From: Pantoea phytobeneficialis
GTDB taxonomy: Bacteria; Pseudomonadota; Gammaproteobacteria; Enterobacterales; Enterobacteriaceae
Assembly (NCBI RefSeq): GCF_009728735.1
Contig: NZ_CP024636.1
Span: forward strand, 3,413,387 to 3,477,386
DNA length: 64,000 nt
Direction: 5' to 3'
A program made the translations under genes and the position numbers. The notes beneath the pieces are model-generated. The model made no database searches and was not told the origin of the DNA. It saw only the letters and a program-made list of their open reading frames with translations. Below are positions 27,301-35,247 of the stretch, in pieces (positions within the stretch are counted from its first letter, which is position 1; each line of letters begins with the position of its first letter).

Positions 27301-30300
27301 GTCGATTGCAGGATCTAACTGGACATCTCAGGTGTCAAATTTTACAGCAGAAAATATTCATGTTGTCTATCAAGCTGTTCAGGAGGAATTGCCTGAAATA
27401 CTGCCTCAGGCTGAAGCATTTAAGTGGTTTAATATTCAGCCTGAAGTGGCCCCTTTATTTCCTCTATTGCCGCAAGATGGCAAGTATGAAGAAAATAACG
27501 ATGAGGCATTAAACAAATTAGACAATCTTTTAAATCAACTTCTTGGTTTTATCCCATTCGGAAGTTGTGTAAACTCAGTTGCGGATCTGATAAAGATAAC
27601 AGAGATTGCAAAAGAAGAATCTCAGAAAAAAATAATATTTATCAATAAAGCAGAAAAATTCAAAGTGTTGAAAAACGACACGGGGAAGGCGCCAATAGAG
27701 ATAATAAGTAAGCCAGATGCTGGACCGCTTCGTATACAAGAGATAACCTCATCCACCAATGAGGGGCTGGACGAGGCGAAAGTGGCACTGGCTAATGATG
27801 GGATAGGTTGCATAGCCGACTTTATGTCATTGGGTACGGAGAAAGCGGTGCAGGATTTGCAACAAATTGCAGAGAAGGCACTAAAAAGAATCGTATTGAA
27901 GCATGATCTTCACCAGGAAAATGGCCCACGGAAGGTCAATGAATTCACGCCATTTAAAAATCATAAAGAAAATACCTGGGGAAATAAACTTAAACAGCAT
28001 GAGGCGCTTGCTCCTTTTGTCAAAGAAGTATCACCGGATAAAAAACCACAGACAGATACCTTCAATCTGGATAATATACCGCAAGATCATATTTATAGCG
28101 GAATTATTTATAATGCACCTGATGAATCCTTAACCATTGTTTTTAAAGTTGGCAATGATGAAAGGATGTATTCTGTCGAGGGTGCAGGGAATTTACTTGC
28201 CAGAAAATCAGATGGCTATCAGCTAAGATATTGGCGGGAAAAGATATCAGGTAAACAACTGGATAATATAGCCGGTAAATTCTTAGGTGGTCATGCAAAA
28301 AAAGAAGACCTTAAGCAGGCGGTAAAAGAAGAAATACAGTGGAATCATCTGGACAGCTACGCTGTGCCGGAGGGTGCTTTTGGCACGGCTTTTTCTCAAG
28401 TCGAAAAATTAGATAACAGCCCGGATATTTATTTTGATAAAAAATCAAAAGATTATTTCCTGAACAGGAATGATGGGTATATCAGGCTTGAAAAAAACAG
28501 CCCGGAGAATATTTTTAATGCGGTGGGTGAAAATGCCCCGCCTGACTTCAATGTACAAATAAAGGTAGAGCAGGATGGTAGTTATCGAGTTATTGATGAT
28601 AGCCGGATCAAAGTCAGGACGATCGATGCGGCATTACATGCACTGAAAAAAACACATCAGGATAAACCCATTTTCAATAATGATATTTTTCTGTCAATGA
28701 TTGGGCCAGATGAAACGTTAACCATGACCCAAACCCATGTTCTGCTATCACCTTATCAGTATGGTGATCTTTCGGAAAATGCGGTGAGATTTATTCAGGT
28801 ACTTGAGGATAAAAATGGAGGGTTGCATTATCGTATTGGACCAAACGAAGAGGGGCGTTTTGTTCCATTAGATGCTGAACAGAGCGCCTCTGTGGGTAAG
28901 TTCTGTCGTGTTAAGAAAAGAGCGGGAACCCGTAAAGAGGGTTGCGTGCAAACGCAGATCGGTCAAAAAACGCTGTCGAGTGATACGGCACAACGCGTAA
29001 AGGAGCTGGATGATCTCTATCAGGCCCGTGATGAGTACAGAAATAGTGAATCGGAAACCTTTAAGATTTTGCAAAGTTATCAGCGGATAGATGAGCTAAA
29101 ATCCGAGATAAATATAGATGATGATATAAAGTCGCTTATTGATAAGCATCGTGATCTGGAAGGCGCTGGTGTGGTGGAGAATTGGTCTGACAATGACTTT
29201 TTCTCTTCCATTGTTGATGCGGGTGAGTATTTTCTGATAATTGGCAATAATTTCTGGAAGAAAGTTGTTAAAAAAAGTCATGCGAATGAAAAGGAATTGG
29301 CTGAGAAAATTTCAGACATTACTCAGACTCTGGTCGATGCGAAAGCAAATAACAAAGAGCACGACTTCGTTTCGCGAAGAAAAGAATACAAGGATAAGTA
29401 CTTAAAAACTGAAAATGAAATATGGGACAAAGCCTTATCAGAAGTGAATACCAGGGGAGCCGACTACAAAATTGATGGTAAACAAATTGTACATAACGAA
29501 AACACGAATTCATTGTATAAAAAACTGGGGCGTGCCTCTGATGAAACATTTTCGAGTGAGTATCCAGAAATAAAAACCATCATCGATGATGGTGTTAAAA
29601 AAACCAGAGAGATAGCCAAAGACGCTTTGGCTAATGGAAAAAGCGAACAAGATTTTTGGCGTTATTTCACCGAGTTAACCGGTATTGACCCCAGGGATTT
29701 ATCACAGGAAATGCGGATTGATATAGAAGATAAGTTCTATGGTATTACTCAACTTTCTTCTGAGTTAACGCTGGAAAATATTGAGGTGCTTGAAGAGTTT
29801 AGTGTTCTTACCTCGCATCATTTACACGAGAAATCAACAAACCCACTGCGCAAAGAGATGGAGATATTCGGCAGTCACATCCACGGCTTTGTTGAGGGGG
29901 GCGACTATCCCATTCATATTGCGGTCAATAGCATTAAACTCAAAGAGCTGCCGGAAACGATAATTCATGAAACTGGCCATCTTCAGGGAGATGAGTTTTT
30001 TGACAAGGAAATTTATACCGATCTGGAAACAAATATCGCGTCTGACAGGAAACAAAACCTCCCGGCGCTGGTTAAGATATTGTGCCATTCTCCGCTCGCA
30101 TTAGCTAAATACCTGAAGTCAATTGGCGAGAGTGTCGGGATTGTCTTTCAAAAGGTAGGGCGTTCTGTCCTGGAGGAACTCAATTACAGGAATTCCGAAT
30201 TGGCAGATTTGGTGGGTTACGGCGCAAATGAAAACCTAGCACAGATTAACGAGCATGCCTCCAGGATAACCGAACTCGAAAAAGCGCTAAATGACCTTGC

Positions 30301-30658
30301 GAAGGTGGTCCGATCCCATGATTTTAATCACGAATCAATTGATAACCTCGTCAGGTTCATGTCTGAAGCGGGTAACGCACAGCATCGGGCTGCGGGATTG
30401 ATAATGCATCCCGATATTTTCGCTGCAATGGTTCAATATATTGCCGCCCCTGCGCGCGTTAAGAGGTCGGTTGAGACAGACAGCAGCCAGGATAATGACG
30501 CGACTCTGTTTAGCAAGATGGTGACAGTTGGGTTGGCTAAACGGGTGTTCACCACTCAGCTACAGCCCCGGAATTTGACTCATGGGGAAGCCCTGCTATC
30601 GGTGAATTTCTTCAACTCACCTTCTTTAGAGACTTCGACAGTAACGGCGCAGGCGTAA
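24350..30658 (+). CDS. Giant putative secreted toxin/effector with HETGH metalloprotease motif
   Basis: A 2102-codon frame without interruption. AAAGGA lies seven bases before the ATG. No Sec signal is seen; residues 35-95 contain a mildly hydrophobic, glycine-rich helical stretch. A region around 1245-1560 is rich in short beta-type segments alternating with charged helices. Two cysteines, C1519 and C1532, flank a basic stretch. The zinc-protease signature H1873-E-T-G-H1877 lies in a segment preceded by hydrophobic residues (ELPETII), as in real zincins. Downstream, GANENLAQINEHA near 1950 could supply a third ligand. Base composition is clearly richer in A+T than its neighbours. It stands alone between a LysR gene and tRNA-Asn, with no immunity, chaperone or transporter gene next to it. 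The architecture recalls giant toxins of plant-associated bacteria; the family and export route are not established. Confidence 0.6.
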   Translation: MIDTQSATQKPINRPSGADLDNGRINYSWGNCLSDLATSLVRPVSDACSLISLPRSACDLGLGMLNNITYFLAHPAFLSGSTTAPVPGAIIGVGANVLASGLHRTKIRDVQSFIDRLPALYRYCLKDRKKLIGTLERIMDGLQPPEERVANSGGKPCGEDGRNDSQQFERHKNNIKSLIRFLLYPEFELLELVDRVFSLSDTPQKTVSVDEVAFRARNALDVLKERKEWVEKFLSYVTALNKLPLRSELIQSQRQMKNERELAASKEAWNTFTTEWFRLAEVLRNILLGLTDLRTHSNPLLPLLEDALPLTSHATGNVWEQLLQDNCGKPALHTSQYLFASDKNHKPVKDDIFPEFDPTPEPKRAAIQRKPEQDAPTRRDGVSLSPLIQSLTDSISTTFRGIENISLFPLFLPLVEGAGKESDLITTQIPDDIWLQHPELLPDRSNTTTTGETTPLLRRLNNQLSISVNGSLTETSTEEKIKSIIWQDFLAAPPVTKMYEYNLLYKHSENMRMLSLQDNIINGEDVTVENLLNAYAGVCNNALSQGLTDVNQYEFSLFVRTLVRGGDFAVSPEQLMTKILSLPDKKEWLASLFFSSLIKVDKDIITYAMDSFYQRIKGDVKISDLHSIKEAVLSSLPASKSSPSPGDTNAIKHSRHQNEQAEKFRRLSRTQLAAIRQIIDHKLADLFPLANVNLTHGGQTENHPYLNYRVLSLEGIMLNFGAACAKTYDLSLSVNENPVQLQFIALLTLLHADPEFMPPDSKDYFKLYDEDQITTSAVTENNIKINEVASSFRGLGKLLKDLKQVYHLSNKLFSAHLDFAVAMNASDESNDDAKKLTLIKEKFSREFVETCEHILSSLPMEAKNYIEKAVSAGTLRVKVNRLIISVNGNKNNVPLNAGTIITVQNLEGIITRAYLLSPSMMITDMVNSGICEIPVSSLEIKDISKYVEQHSLFFINKFIPHMMHKNKAEDYKFAIPQVKLIKPLSIAGSNWTSQVSNFTAENIHVVYQAVQEELPEILPQAEAFKWFNIQPEVAPLFPLLPQDGKYEENNDEALNKLDNLLNQLLGFIPFGSCVNSVADLIKITEIAKEESQKKIIFINKAEKFKVLKNDTGKAPIEIISKPDAGPLRIQEITSSTNEGLDEAKVALANDGIGCIADFMSLGTEKAVQDLQQIAEKALKRIVLKHDLHQENGPRKVNEFTPFKNHKENTWGNKLKQHEALAPFVKEVSPDKKPQTDTFNLDNIPQDHIYSGIIYNAPDESLTIVFKVGNDERMYSVEGAGNLLARKSDGYQLRYWREKISGKQLDNIAGKFLGGHAKKEDLKQAVKEEIQWNHLDSYAVPEGAFGTAFSQVEKLDNSPDIYFDKKSKDYFLNRNDGYIRLEKNSPENIFNAVGENAPPDFNVQIKVEQDGSYRVIDDSRIKVRTIDAALHALKKTHQDKPIFNNDIFLSMIGPDETLTMTQTHVLLSPYQYGDLSENAVRFIQVLEDKNGGLHYRIGPNEEGRFVPLDAEQSASVGKFCRVKKRAGTRKEGCVQTQIGQKTLSSDTAQRVKELDDLYQARDEYRNSESETFKILQSYQRIDELKSEINIDDDIKSLIDKHRDLEGAGVVENWSDNDFFSSIVDAGEYFLIIGNNFWKKVVKKSHANEKELAEKISDITQTLVDAKANNKEHDFVSRRKEYKDKYLKTENEIWDKALSEVNTRGADYKIDGKQIVHNENTNSLYKKLGRASDETFSSEYPEIKTIIDDGVKKTREIAKDALANGKSEQDFWRYFTELTGIDPRDLSQEMRIDIEDKFYGITQLSSELTLENIEVLEEFSVLTSHHLHEKSTNPLRKEMEIFGSHIHGFVEGGDYPIHIAVNSIKLKELPETIIHETGHLQGDEFFDKEIYTDLETNIASDRKQNLPALVKILCHSPLALAKYLKSIGESVGIVFQKVGRSVLEELNYRNSELADLVGYGANENLAQINEHASRITELEKALNDLAKVVRSHDFNHESIDNLVRFMSEAGNAQHRAAGLIMHPDIFAAMVQYIAAPARVKRSVETDSSQDNDATLFSKMVTVGLAKRVFTTQLQPRNLTHGEALLSVNFFNSPSLETSTVTAQA

Positions 30659-30666
30659 TCTACATC

Positions 30667-30688
30667 ACGCGATAAATCGCGCCGCTAC
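30667..30688. repeat. Palindromic repeat family, copy 2 (single unit)
   Basis: One unit in the reverse orientation (CGATAAATCGCGCCGCTAC core) lies between the giant gene's stop codon and the tRNA-Asn terminator. It matches the units at 16291-16312 and 51564-51585. Confidence 0.8.
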
Positions 30689-30692
30689 AGGC

Positions 30693-30720
30693 AAAAAAAA
30701 AGCAGCCTTTTCAGGCTGCT
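30693..30720 (-). terminator. Intrinsic terminator of tRNA-Asn
   Basis: AGCAGCC (30701-30707) and GGCTGCT (30714-30720) form a seven-base stem; in the minus-strand transcript it is followed by a run of at least eight U residues. It lies 13 bases after the tRNA 3' end. Confidence 0.9.
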
Positions 30721-30733
30721 CTTTCTTCGAATT

Positions 30734-30809
30734 TGGCTCCTCTGACTGGACTCGAACCAGTGACATACGGATTAACAGTCCGCCGTTCTACCGACTGAAC
30801 TACAGAGGA
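30734..30809 (-). tRNA. tRNA-Asn (anticodon GTT)
   Basis: A 76-base tRNA on the minus strand beginning TCCTCTGTAGTTCAG and ending in encoded CCA. The D arm, the anticodon loop CTGTTAATC (GTT anticodon), and the T arm GGTTCGAGTCC are all recognisable, and the acceptor ends TCCTCTG/CAGAGGA pair. tRNA-Asn genes are known integration sites for islands in enterobacteria (for example the Yersinia high-pathogenicity island). I found no repeat of the tRNA 3' end on the far side of the giant gene. Confidence 0.97.
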
Positions 30810-30827
30810 ATCGTTTGAACGGGGCGC

Positions 30828-30856
30828 ATAGTAACGAGCGAGCCGCGGCTTGTCAA
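30828..30856 (-). promoter_or_regulatory. Sigma-70 promoter of tRNA-Asn
   Basis: On the minus strand, TTGACA (30851-30856) is followed after exactly 17 bases by TACTAT (30828-30833) and then a GC-rich discriminator, as expected for a strong, stringently controlled stable-RNA promoter. Confidence 0.85.
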
Positions 30857-31152
30857 AGCCCTTTTGCACAAATTGTTCTGACTGCTGAAGAAAGCAGCAT
30901 TCTCCCGGTCTGTGGGAGAAAAATCCCGGAGCGGGTCTTGCAGGAAAATGGAACATCCCATCCATAAAGGAGATAAATGGCAAGCTTGATTGTGATGGCA
31001 GTCACTAACTCTATGAAAAATTACATTCTGATTTGTCGTTTTTGTCAGATTCATCGCATGCATGATCACAGATATTTCATTTGGCCGTTGTGGCTGTTAA
31101 GGGTGAAATTTATATTCCGTATCACTTCTTCTGTGAACCCAGGATGTGCAGT
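30857..31152. other. Intergenic region between tRNA-Asn promoter and oxidoreductase gene
   Basis: Together with the tRNA promoter this gap exceeds 300 bases. It should contain the plus-strand promoter of the Gfo/Idh/MocA gene, but I see no strong hexamer pair. No credible gene lies in it. AGGA at 31141-31144 is the ribosome binding site for the start at 31153. Confidence 0.4.
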
Positions 31153-32274
31153 ATGAACAAAGTCAGAATCGGCATGATTGGCAGTGGTTACATCGGTCGT
31201 TGTCACGCAATCGCTTATGCGCAGGCACCCACGGTATTTGCCCTGAAGGGTGAAATCGTGCGTGAGATGCTGGCGGAGGTCAATCCGGCGCTGGCGGCCA
31301 AACAGGCGGCAACCTTTGGCTTCGCGCGTTCAACCGGTGACTGGCGTGAGCTGGTGCGTGATCCCAATATTGATGTGGTGGATATCTGCGCCCCCAACTT
31401 CCTGCACAAAGAGATGGCGCTGGAAGCGATCCGCAACGGTAAACATGTCTATTCCGAAAAGCCGCTGTCGCTCTCTGTCGCCGATGCGGAAGAGATGGTG
31501 CAGGCTGCGCAGCAGGCCGGGGTAAAAACCCTGGTAGGCTTCAACTATATGAAAAACCCGACCAGCCAACTGGCACGAGAAATCATTGCCCGTGGTGAAA
31601 TTGGAGATGTGGTGCATTTCTACGGTACCCACAACGAAGACTATCTGGCGAAAGCGGAAACGCCGCTCGACTGGCACTGCCAGAAAGCGCTGGCGGGGCT
31701 GGGCGCACTCGGCGACCTCGCAGCGCATATCGTCAATATGGCGCACTATCTGGTGGGCGATATCGCAGAAGTCAGTGGCGATATGATGACGGTCATTAAG
31801 CAACGCCCGGACCCGAAAGATGCCAGCCGCCTGTTGCCGGTAGAAAATGAAGATCAGGCCAGCGCGCTGCTACGCTTCAAAAATGGTGCGCATGGCGTAT
31901 TTGAAACGTCGCGTATCGCCTGCGGCAGCAAAATGGGGCTGACCTATGTGGTGACCGGCACCAAAGGCACGCTGCGATACACCCAGGAGCGAATGGCGGA
32001 GTTGGAACTCTATATTCACGATGATCCGGCCGGACGTCAGGGTTTTAAAACCATTCTCACCGGCCCGGCGCATCCGGATTATGCCAACTTCTGCGTTTCA
32101 GCCGGACACGGTATTGGTTTTAACGATCAGAAAACCGTCGAAATTCGTGATCTGATTAACGGCATCGCCGCAGGTGACCGGATGTGGCCAGACTTCGCGG
32201 AAGGATTACAGGTTCAGAAGGTGCTGGAAGCGGTGGCGATATCTGCCACCGAACGACGCTGGATGACCGTATAA
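31153..32274 (+). CDS. Gfo/Idh/MocA-family oxidoreductase
   Basis: A 373-residue NAD(P)-dependent sugar or cyclitol dehydrogenase-type protein. The N-terminal Rossmann domain starts RIGMIGSGYIGRCHA (about residues 4-18), and the family signature EKPLSLS (about 102-108) contains the conserved lysine. The C-terminal domain has GALGDLAAHIVNMAHYLVG, with the catalytic-site aspartate and histidine (D and H in GDLAAH). I chose ATG at 31153 (MNKVRIGM) because AGGA is eight bases upstream; the longer frame is non-homologous in character. Close relatives act on inositols or sugar derivatives, but no inositol genes are here. Confidence 0.86.
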   Translation: MNKVRIGMIGSGYIGRCHAIAYAQAPTVFALKGEIVREMLAEVNPALAAKQAATFGFARSTGDWRELVRDPNIDVVDICAPNFLHKEMALEAIRNGKHVYSEKPLSLSVADAEEMVQAAQQAGVKTLVGFNYMKNPTSQLAREIIARGEIGDVVHFYGTHNEDYLAKAETPLDWHCQKALAGLGALGDLAAHIVNMAHYLVGDIAEVSGDMMTVIKQRPDPKDASRLLPVENEDQASALLRFKNGAHGVFETSRIACGSKMGLTYVVTGTKGTLRYTQERMAELELYIHDDPAGRQGFKTILTGPAHPDYANFCVSAGHGIGFNDQKTVEIRDLINGIAAGDRMWPDFAEGLQVQKVLEAVAISATERRWMTV

Positions 32275-32290
32275 TATTCTGCGTTGCCCA

Positions 32291-32312
32291 ACGGCGCGTT
32301 CAAGCGCGCCGT
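32291..32312. terminator. GC-rich stem-loop between convergent genes
   Basis: ACGGCGCG (32291-32298) and CGCGCCGT (32305-32312) form an eight-base stem with a six-base loop between the oxidoreductase and GT8 genes. No T-run follows, so it may be a transcript-end stabiliser rather than a true terminator. Confidence 0.4.
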
Positions 32313-33136
32313 CAGGTCGCCATCTGCCACCACAACTTATCCAGCGCATAGTAGCGATCGCGTTCCATCTCCGGTTGATACAAATCGCGTTTCCACGGTT
32401 TCGCCAGAATATAATGCAGATTCTTAACCTCTTCGGCGTGCCACAGCTCAGGATGCTGGAAAGGTAAGGTCTTTAACGCGTTGTAGATATAAGGCAACGG
32501 CAACCAGCGCCCGGCAAACACCTCATTCAGCAAATCCTGCTCGGAAAACGGGTAGCGGCGCAAATCGTCAATGGCGGCAACGTTCTCCTGCAACTGCCGG
32601 AAGACCGCCATATCAGGTTTCAACACCAAAAAGCCGCCATTGAGATACAGATCGACGTTGGCGGGGGCAGGTTGCTGGCGCTCCTGCCAGGTGTAGTGGC
32701 AATGCTCTGGCTGCCAGCTGGCGGGATAGCTGGCAATTTGATTCGGGTTGCAGCGACAGGCATGGCAGGCGGCGAGGGCATATTCACCCAAATCGAGGGT
32801 GAACAGTTCGTCCATATTGCGCAGTACCAGCATATCGGCGTCGAGAAACACCACGCGCTCGCAGCCGGTCAATTCCCAGACCCGCAGCTTGCTCCACACC
32901 TCGCCAAACTGCGCCGAGGCATAGTGCTGCGCCAGATCGCTTCGCGGTGTCAGCGGCACCACCGGATGAATGACGCAGCCCTCGGCCTGCAAGGCTTCAC
33001 GCGTCGTCTGGTCAATGGCATCGGTGACCATCACCACCAGCGGCCAGCGGCTGGCGCTTTTTTTCAACGAACGGTGCAGCGCGTGCACGCCCACCAGATA
33101 ATCGGGTTGTGTTAATAAAGTGACCCAGGCAAACAT
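32312..33136 (-). CDS. Glycosyltransferase family 8 (glycogenin/galactinol synthase-like)
   Basis: A 274-residue GT8-like enzyme, a retaining transferase that uses nucleotide sugars. It shows YLVGVHALHRSLKK (about 13-26), the metal-binding DAD (D99-D101) in VVFLDADMLV, LYLNGGFLVLKPD (about 163-175, acceptor site) and the C-terminal histidine motif KNLHYILAKPWKRD, which binds the second metal ligand. The layout is closer to eukaryotic-type glycogenin/galactinol synthases than to LPS GT8 enzymes. It lies 18 bases behind the lactone oxidase gene in a tetR-headed operon. Donor and acceptor are unknown. Confidence 0.82.
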   Translation of the reverse strand: MFAWVTLLTQPDYLVGVHALHRSLKKSASRWPLVVMVTDAIDQTTREALQAEGCVIHPVVPLTPRSDLAQHYASAQFGEVWSKLRVWELTGCERVVFLDADMLVLRNMDELFTLDLGEYALAACHACRCNPNQIASYPASWQPEHCHYTWQERQQPAPANVDLYLNGGFLVLKPDMAVFRQLQENVAAIDDLRRYPFSEQDLLNEVFAGRWLPLPYIYNALKTLPFQHPELWHAEEVKNLHYILAKPWKRDLYQPEMERDRYYALDKLWWQMAT

Positions 33137-33154
33137 ACTTTCCTCTCGTCAGGC

Positions 33155-34534
33155 TTAATCGAAAAGGGCGGTAACGTAGTCGTTGCTGAAACGTCGCTGT
33201 GGATCGAGCTGCTGGCGCACCGCGCGAAAGGCATCCCACTGTGGATAGATATCCCGCCAGGTGTAACGCTGCGGATCGTAATATTTTCCCCAATGGGGGC
33301 GGCCACCCTCAGCCGCGAGCAGCTTTTCCACTTCAGTAAGAAAATGCAGGCCTTCCTGCGATAGCGAACCGTCGTCGGCGTAGTACACCACAAAACCAAA
33401 AAAGCAGGTGGGCTGTTGATACGCCGGGCTGAGCCATGCCGACGATGGCCCGGTACAGCGCAGAATAATCGGGTAATGCATATGTGGATGTTTTGCCGCG
33501 TACCATGCTTTAATTTTCCCGATGACAGCGGGCGTTCGCGCCAGCGGGACACCAATCTCCACATTGATCTGCGGCACCGCAATGCCACGGCAAAATAACT
33601 GATAGATATCGCCGCTGATGTCGGTGAAGTCGCGAAAACGCGTCACGGTGCGGAACTGTTTACCCCCTTTGCCGTGAATCTGCGTATCGCGATGCATCTG
33701 GGCCAGCGTCTGGTCGATAGTTTCATTCAGGCTGCTGTCGGTCCCCTCGCCATGTTCAATCACTTCACGCTGGTTGGCGTAGTAACGTTGTTGATCCTGG
33801 GGATTGGCTTCTTCGGCATTCCACACATGCAGCAGATTGTCGTCAACAAACCACCAGGCTTTGCTCAGTTCGTATTGCTGATTCCAGGTCAGCAGATCCT
33901 GACCGAGGTTGTCAGCCGTAACGGCATATTTATGGCAGGTAAACAGGCGAAAAGGGCGGGTGCGTAACGTGACGGCTGTGATAATGCCTAATGCGCCCAG
34001 CCCCACCTGTACAGCAGAAAAATCGGCATCATCACGGGTGAACTCCCGCAGGCTGCCATCCGCCAACACCATGCGAATGCGAGTCGCTTCGTCAGCCAGT
34101 GAACTTTGATCCAGCCCCTGACCGTGGGTGCCGGTTGACATCGCACCCGCCAGAGTCTGGACCGCAATCACGCCCGGCGAGGAGGCCAGCATGCGATCCA
34201 TCCCTGTCAGGGTGGCATAGATCTGCTCCAGTTGGGTGCCAGCGGCAAAGGTGACGCTCTCATCATCGACAGCGATCACCCCCTGCATTGCGCTGAGATC
34301 CAGTAGCAGATCCTGTGCCCCGACGCCCAGCATCCGGCCTGGTGACAGACGGCTGCCGAGCACGCGTACTTTGCCTGTGGTCTGACGTAGCAGCTGTTGT
34401 AATTCCGCTTCGCAGGTTGGCCGCTGTAGCTGGGCACGCAGACCGACGACGCTATTTTGCGCCCAGTTCCACAGACGGTTTTCGTTATCGATGTTGGCGG
34501 TGTGGCGTAAAGGATAAAGGTGGGAATCTTTCAC
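33155..34534 (-). CDS. D-arabinono-1,4-lactone oxidase-family FAD protein
   Basis: A 459-residue VAO/PCMH-type FAD oxidoreductase of the ALO/gulonolactone oxidase family. The N-terminal FAD domain includes RVLGSRLSPGRM (about 54-65), LSGTHG-like STGTHGQG (about 132-139) and GALGIITAVTLR (about 178-189); the C-terminal family signature RPHWGKYY is near residue 418. The usual covalent-FAD histidine of the GSGHS segment is replaced in GSRLS, so flavin may be bound non-covalently. I chose GTG at 34534 because AAGGA lies eight bases upstream; a longer ATG start would cover the hairpin. Likely role: oxidation of an aldonolactone or sugar alcohol. It is followed by a GT8 gene. Confidence 0.82.
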   Translation of the reverse strand: MKDSHLYPLRHTANIDNENRLWNWAQNSVVGLRAQLQRPTCEAELQQLLRQTTGKVRVLGSRLSPGRMLGVGAQDLLLDLSAMQGVIAVDDESVTFAAGTQLEQIYATLTGMDRMLASSPGVIAVQTLAGAMSTGTHGQGLDQSSLADEATRIRMVLADGSLREFTRDDADFSAVQVGLGALGIITAVTLRTRPFRLFTCHKYAVTADNLGQDLLTWNQQYELSKAWWFVDDNLLHVWNAEEANPQDQQRYYANQREVIEHGEGTDSSLNETIDQTLAQMHRDTQIHGKGGKQFRTVTRFRDFTDISGDIYQLFCRGIAVPQINVEIGVPLARTPAVIGKIKAWYAAKHPHMHYPIILRCTGPSSAWLSPAYQQPTCFFGFVVYYADDGSLSQEGLHFLTEVEKLLAAEGGRPHWGKYYDPQRYTWRDIYPQWDAFRAVRQQLDPQRRFSNDYVTALFD

Positions 34535-34543
34535 TACGGCGTT

Positions 34544-34614
34544 CCTTAGTCTGAGGTCTGTGATGGTCCCATTGACTAAAGCGTAGACCATCACAGCGCA
34601 GCCGCAGACTAAGG
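34544..34614 (-). promoter_or_regulatory. Long stem-loop joining tetR stop and oxidase ribosome binding site
   Basis: Outer arms CCTTAGTCTG (34544-34553) and CAGACTAAGG (34605-34614) and inner arms CTGTGATGGTC (34558-34568) and GACCATCACAG (34586-34596) are perfect complements. In the minus-strand mRNA one outer arm contains the tetR stop codon (34609-34611) and the other holds most of the AAGGA Shine-Dalgarno of the oxidase. Folding would hide that site, and a ribosome finishing tetR would open it. It could also be a protein-binding operator. Confidence 0.65.
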
Positions 34615-35247
34615 GGCTTTGCGGATATAGCGGAGCGTGGCGGTAACCGCCAGTTGGCGATTGCGGTGGATACTCTCCTCTTCACTGTTATCCGGGCTAA
34701 ACAGCGCGTTAAAGGTATAACGGTTGGAGACATGATGGACGCAGATGCTGCTTATCAGGCGATGCACATCAATGGTATTCACGCCGGTGATAAAAATGCC
34801 CTGCTGTTGCCCGCGCGACAAAATGTCATCGAGCAGGTCGAGGGCACTTTTATTCAGCGCTTTAATACGTTCTGATTGGGTGATGTAGCGACCGCGCAGC
34901 AGGTTTTCGGTGCAGACCAGCCGCATAAAATCCGGGTGCGAAACGTGGTAATCGAAACTGGCTTCTACCAGTTTGGTCATCGCCTCTTCCGGGGCCATCG
35001 CCGCGAGATTCAGCCCGGTTTCATGCTGACGAATCGCCTGATAAACCTGCTCCAGCACCTCGATATACAACTTCTCTTTATTAACGAAGTGATAGACCAC
35101 CATACGTTTGGTGGTCTGAGCGTGTTCAGCAATCTGCTCCAGCCGTGCCCCTTGCATACCGAATTCGGCAAAGGTTTTCAGTGCGCCAGCAAGGATGCGT
35201 TTCTTCAGCCCTTCAGGGTCATTTTTACGTTTGGTCGTTTCTGACAT
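34609..35247 (-). CDS. TetR-family transcriptional regulator
   Basis: A 212-residue TetR regulator: N-terminal helix-turn-helix (about residues 15-60, with ILAGALKTFAEFGMQGARLEQIAEHA and TTKRMVVYHFVNKEKLY) and a helical ligand-binding domain of the TetR_C type seen in RutR-like proteins. The start at 35247 (MSETTKRK) is preferred to the frame start 13 codons upstream. It heads an operon with the lactone oxidase and GT8 genes and is divergent from the metN-like transporter, so it may control both directions. The ligand is unknown. Confidence 0.84.
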   Translation of the reverse strand: MSETTKRKNDPEGLKKRILAGALKTFAEFGMQGARLEQIAEHAQTTKRMVVYHFVNKEKLYIEVLEQVYQAIRQHETGLNLAAMAPEEAMTKLVEASFDYHVSHPDFMRLVCTENLLRGRYITQSERIKALNKSALDLLDDILSRGQQQGIFITGVNTIDVHRLISSICVHHVSNRYTFNALFSPDNSEEESIHRNRQLAVTATLRYIRKAP

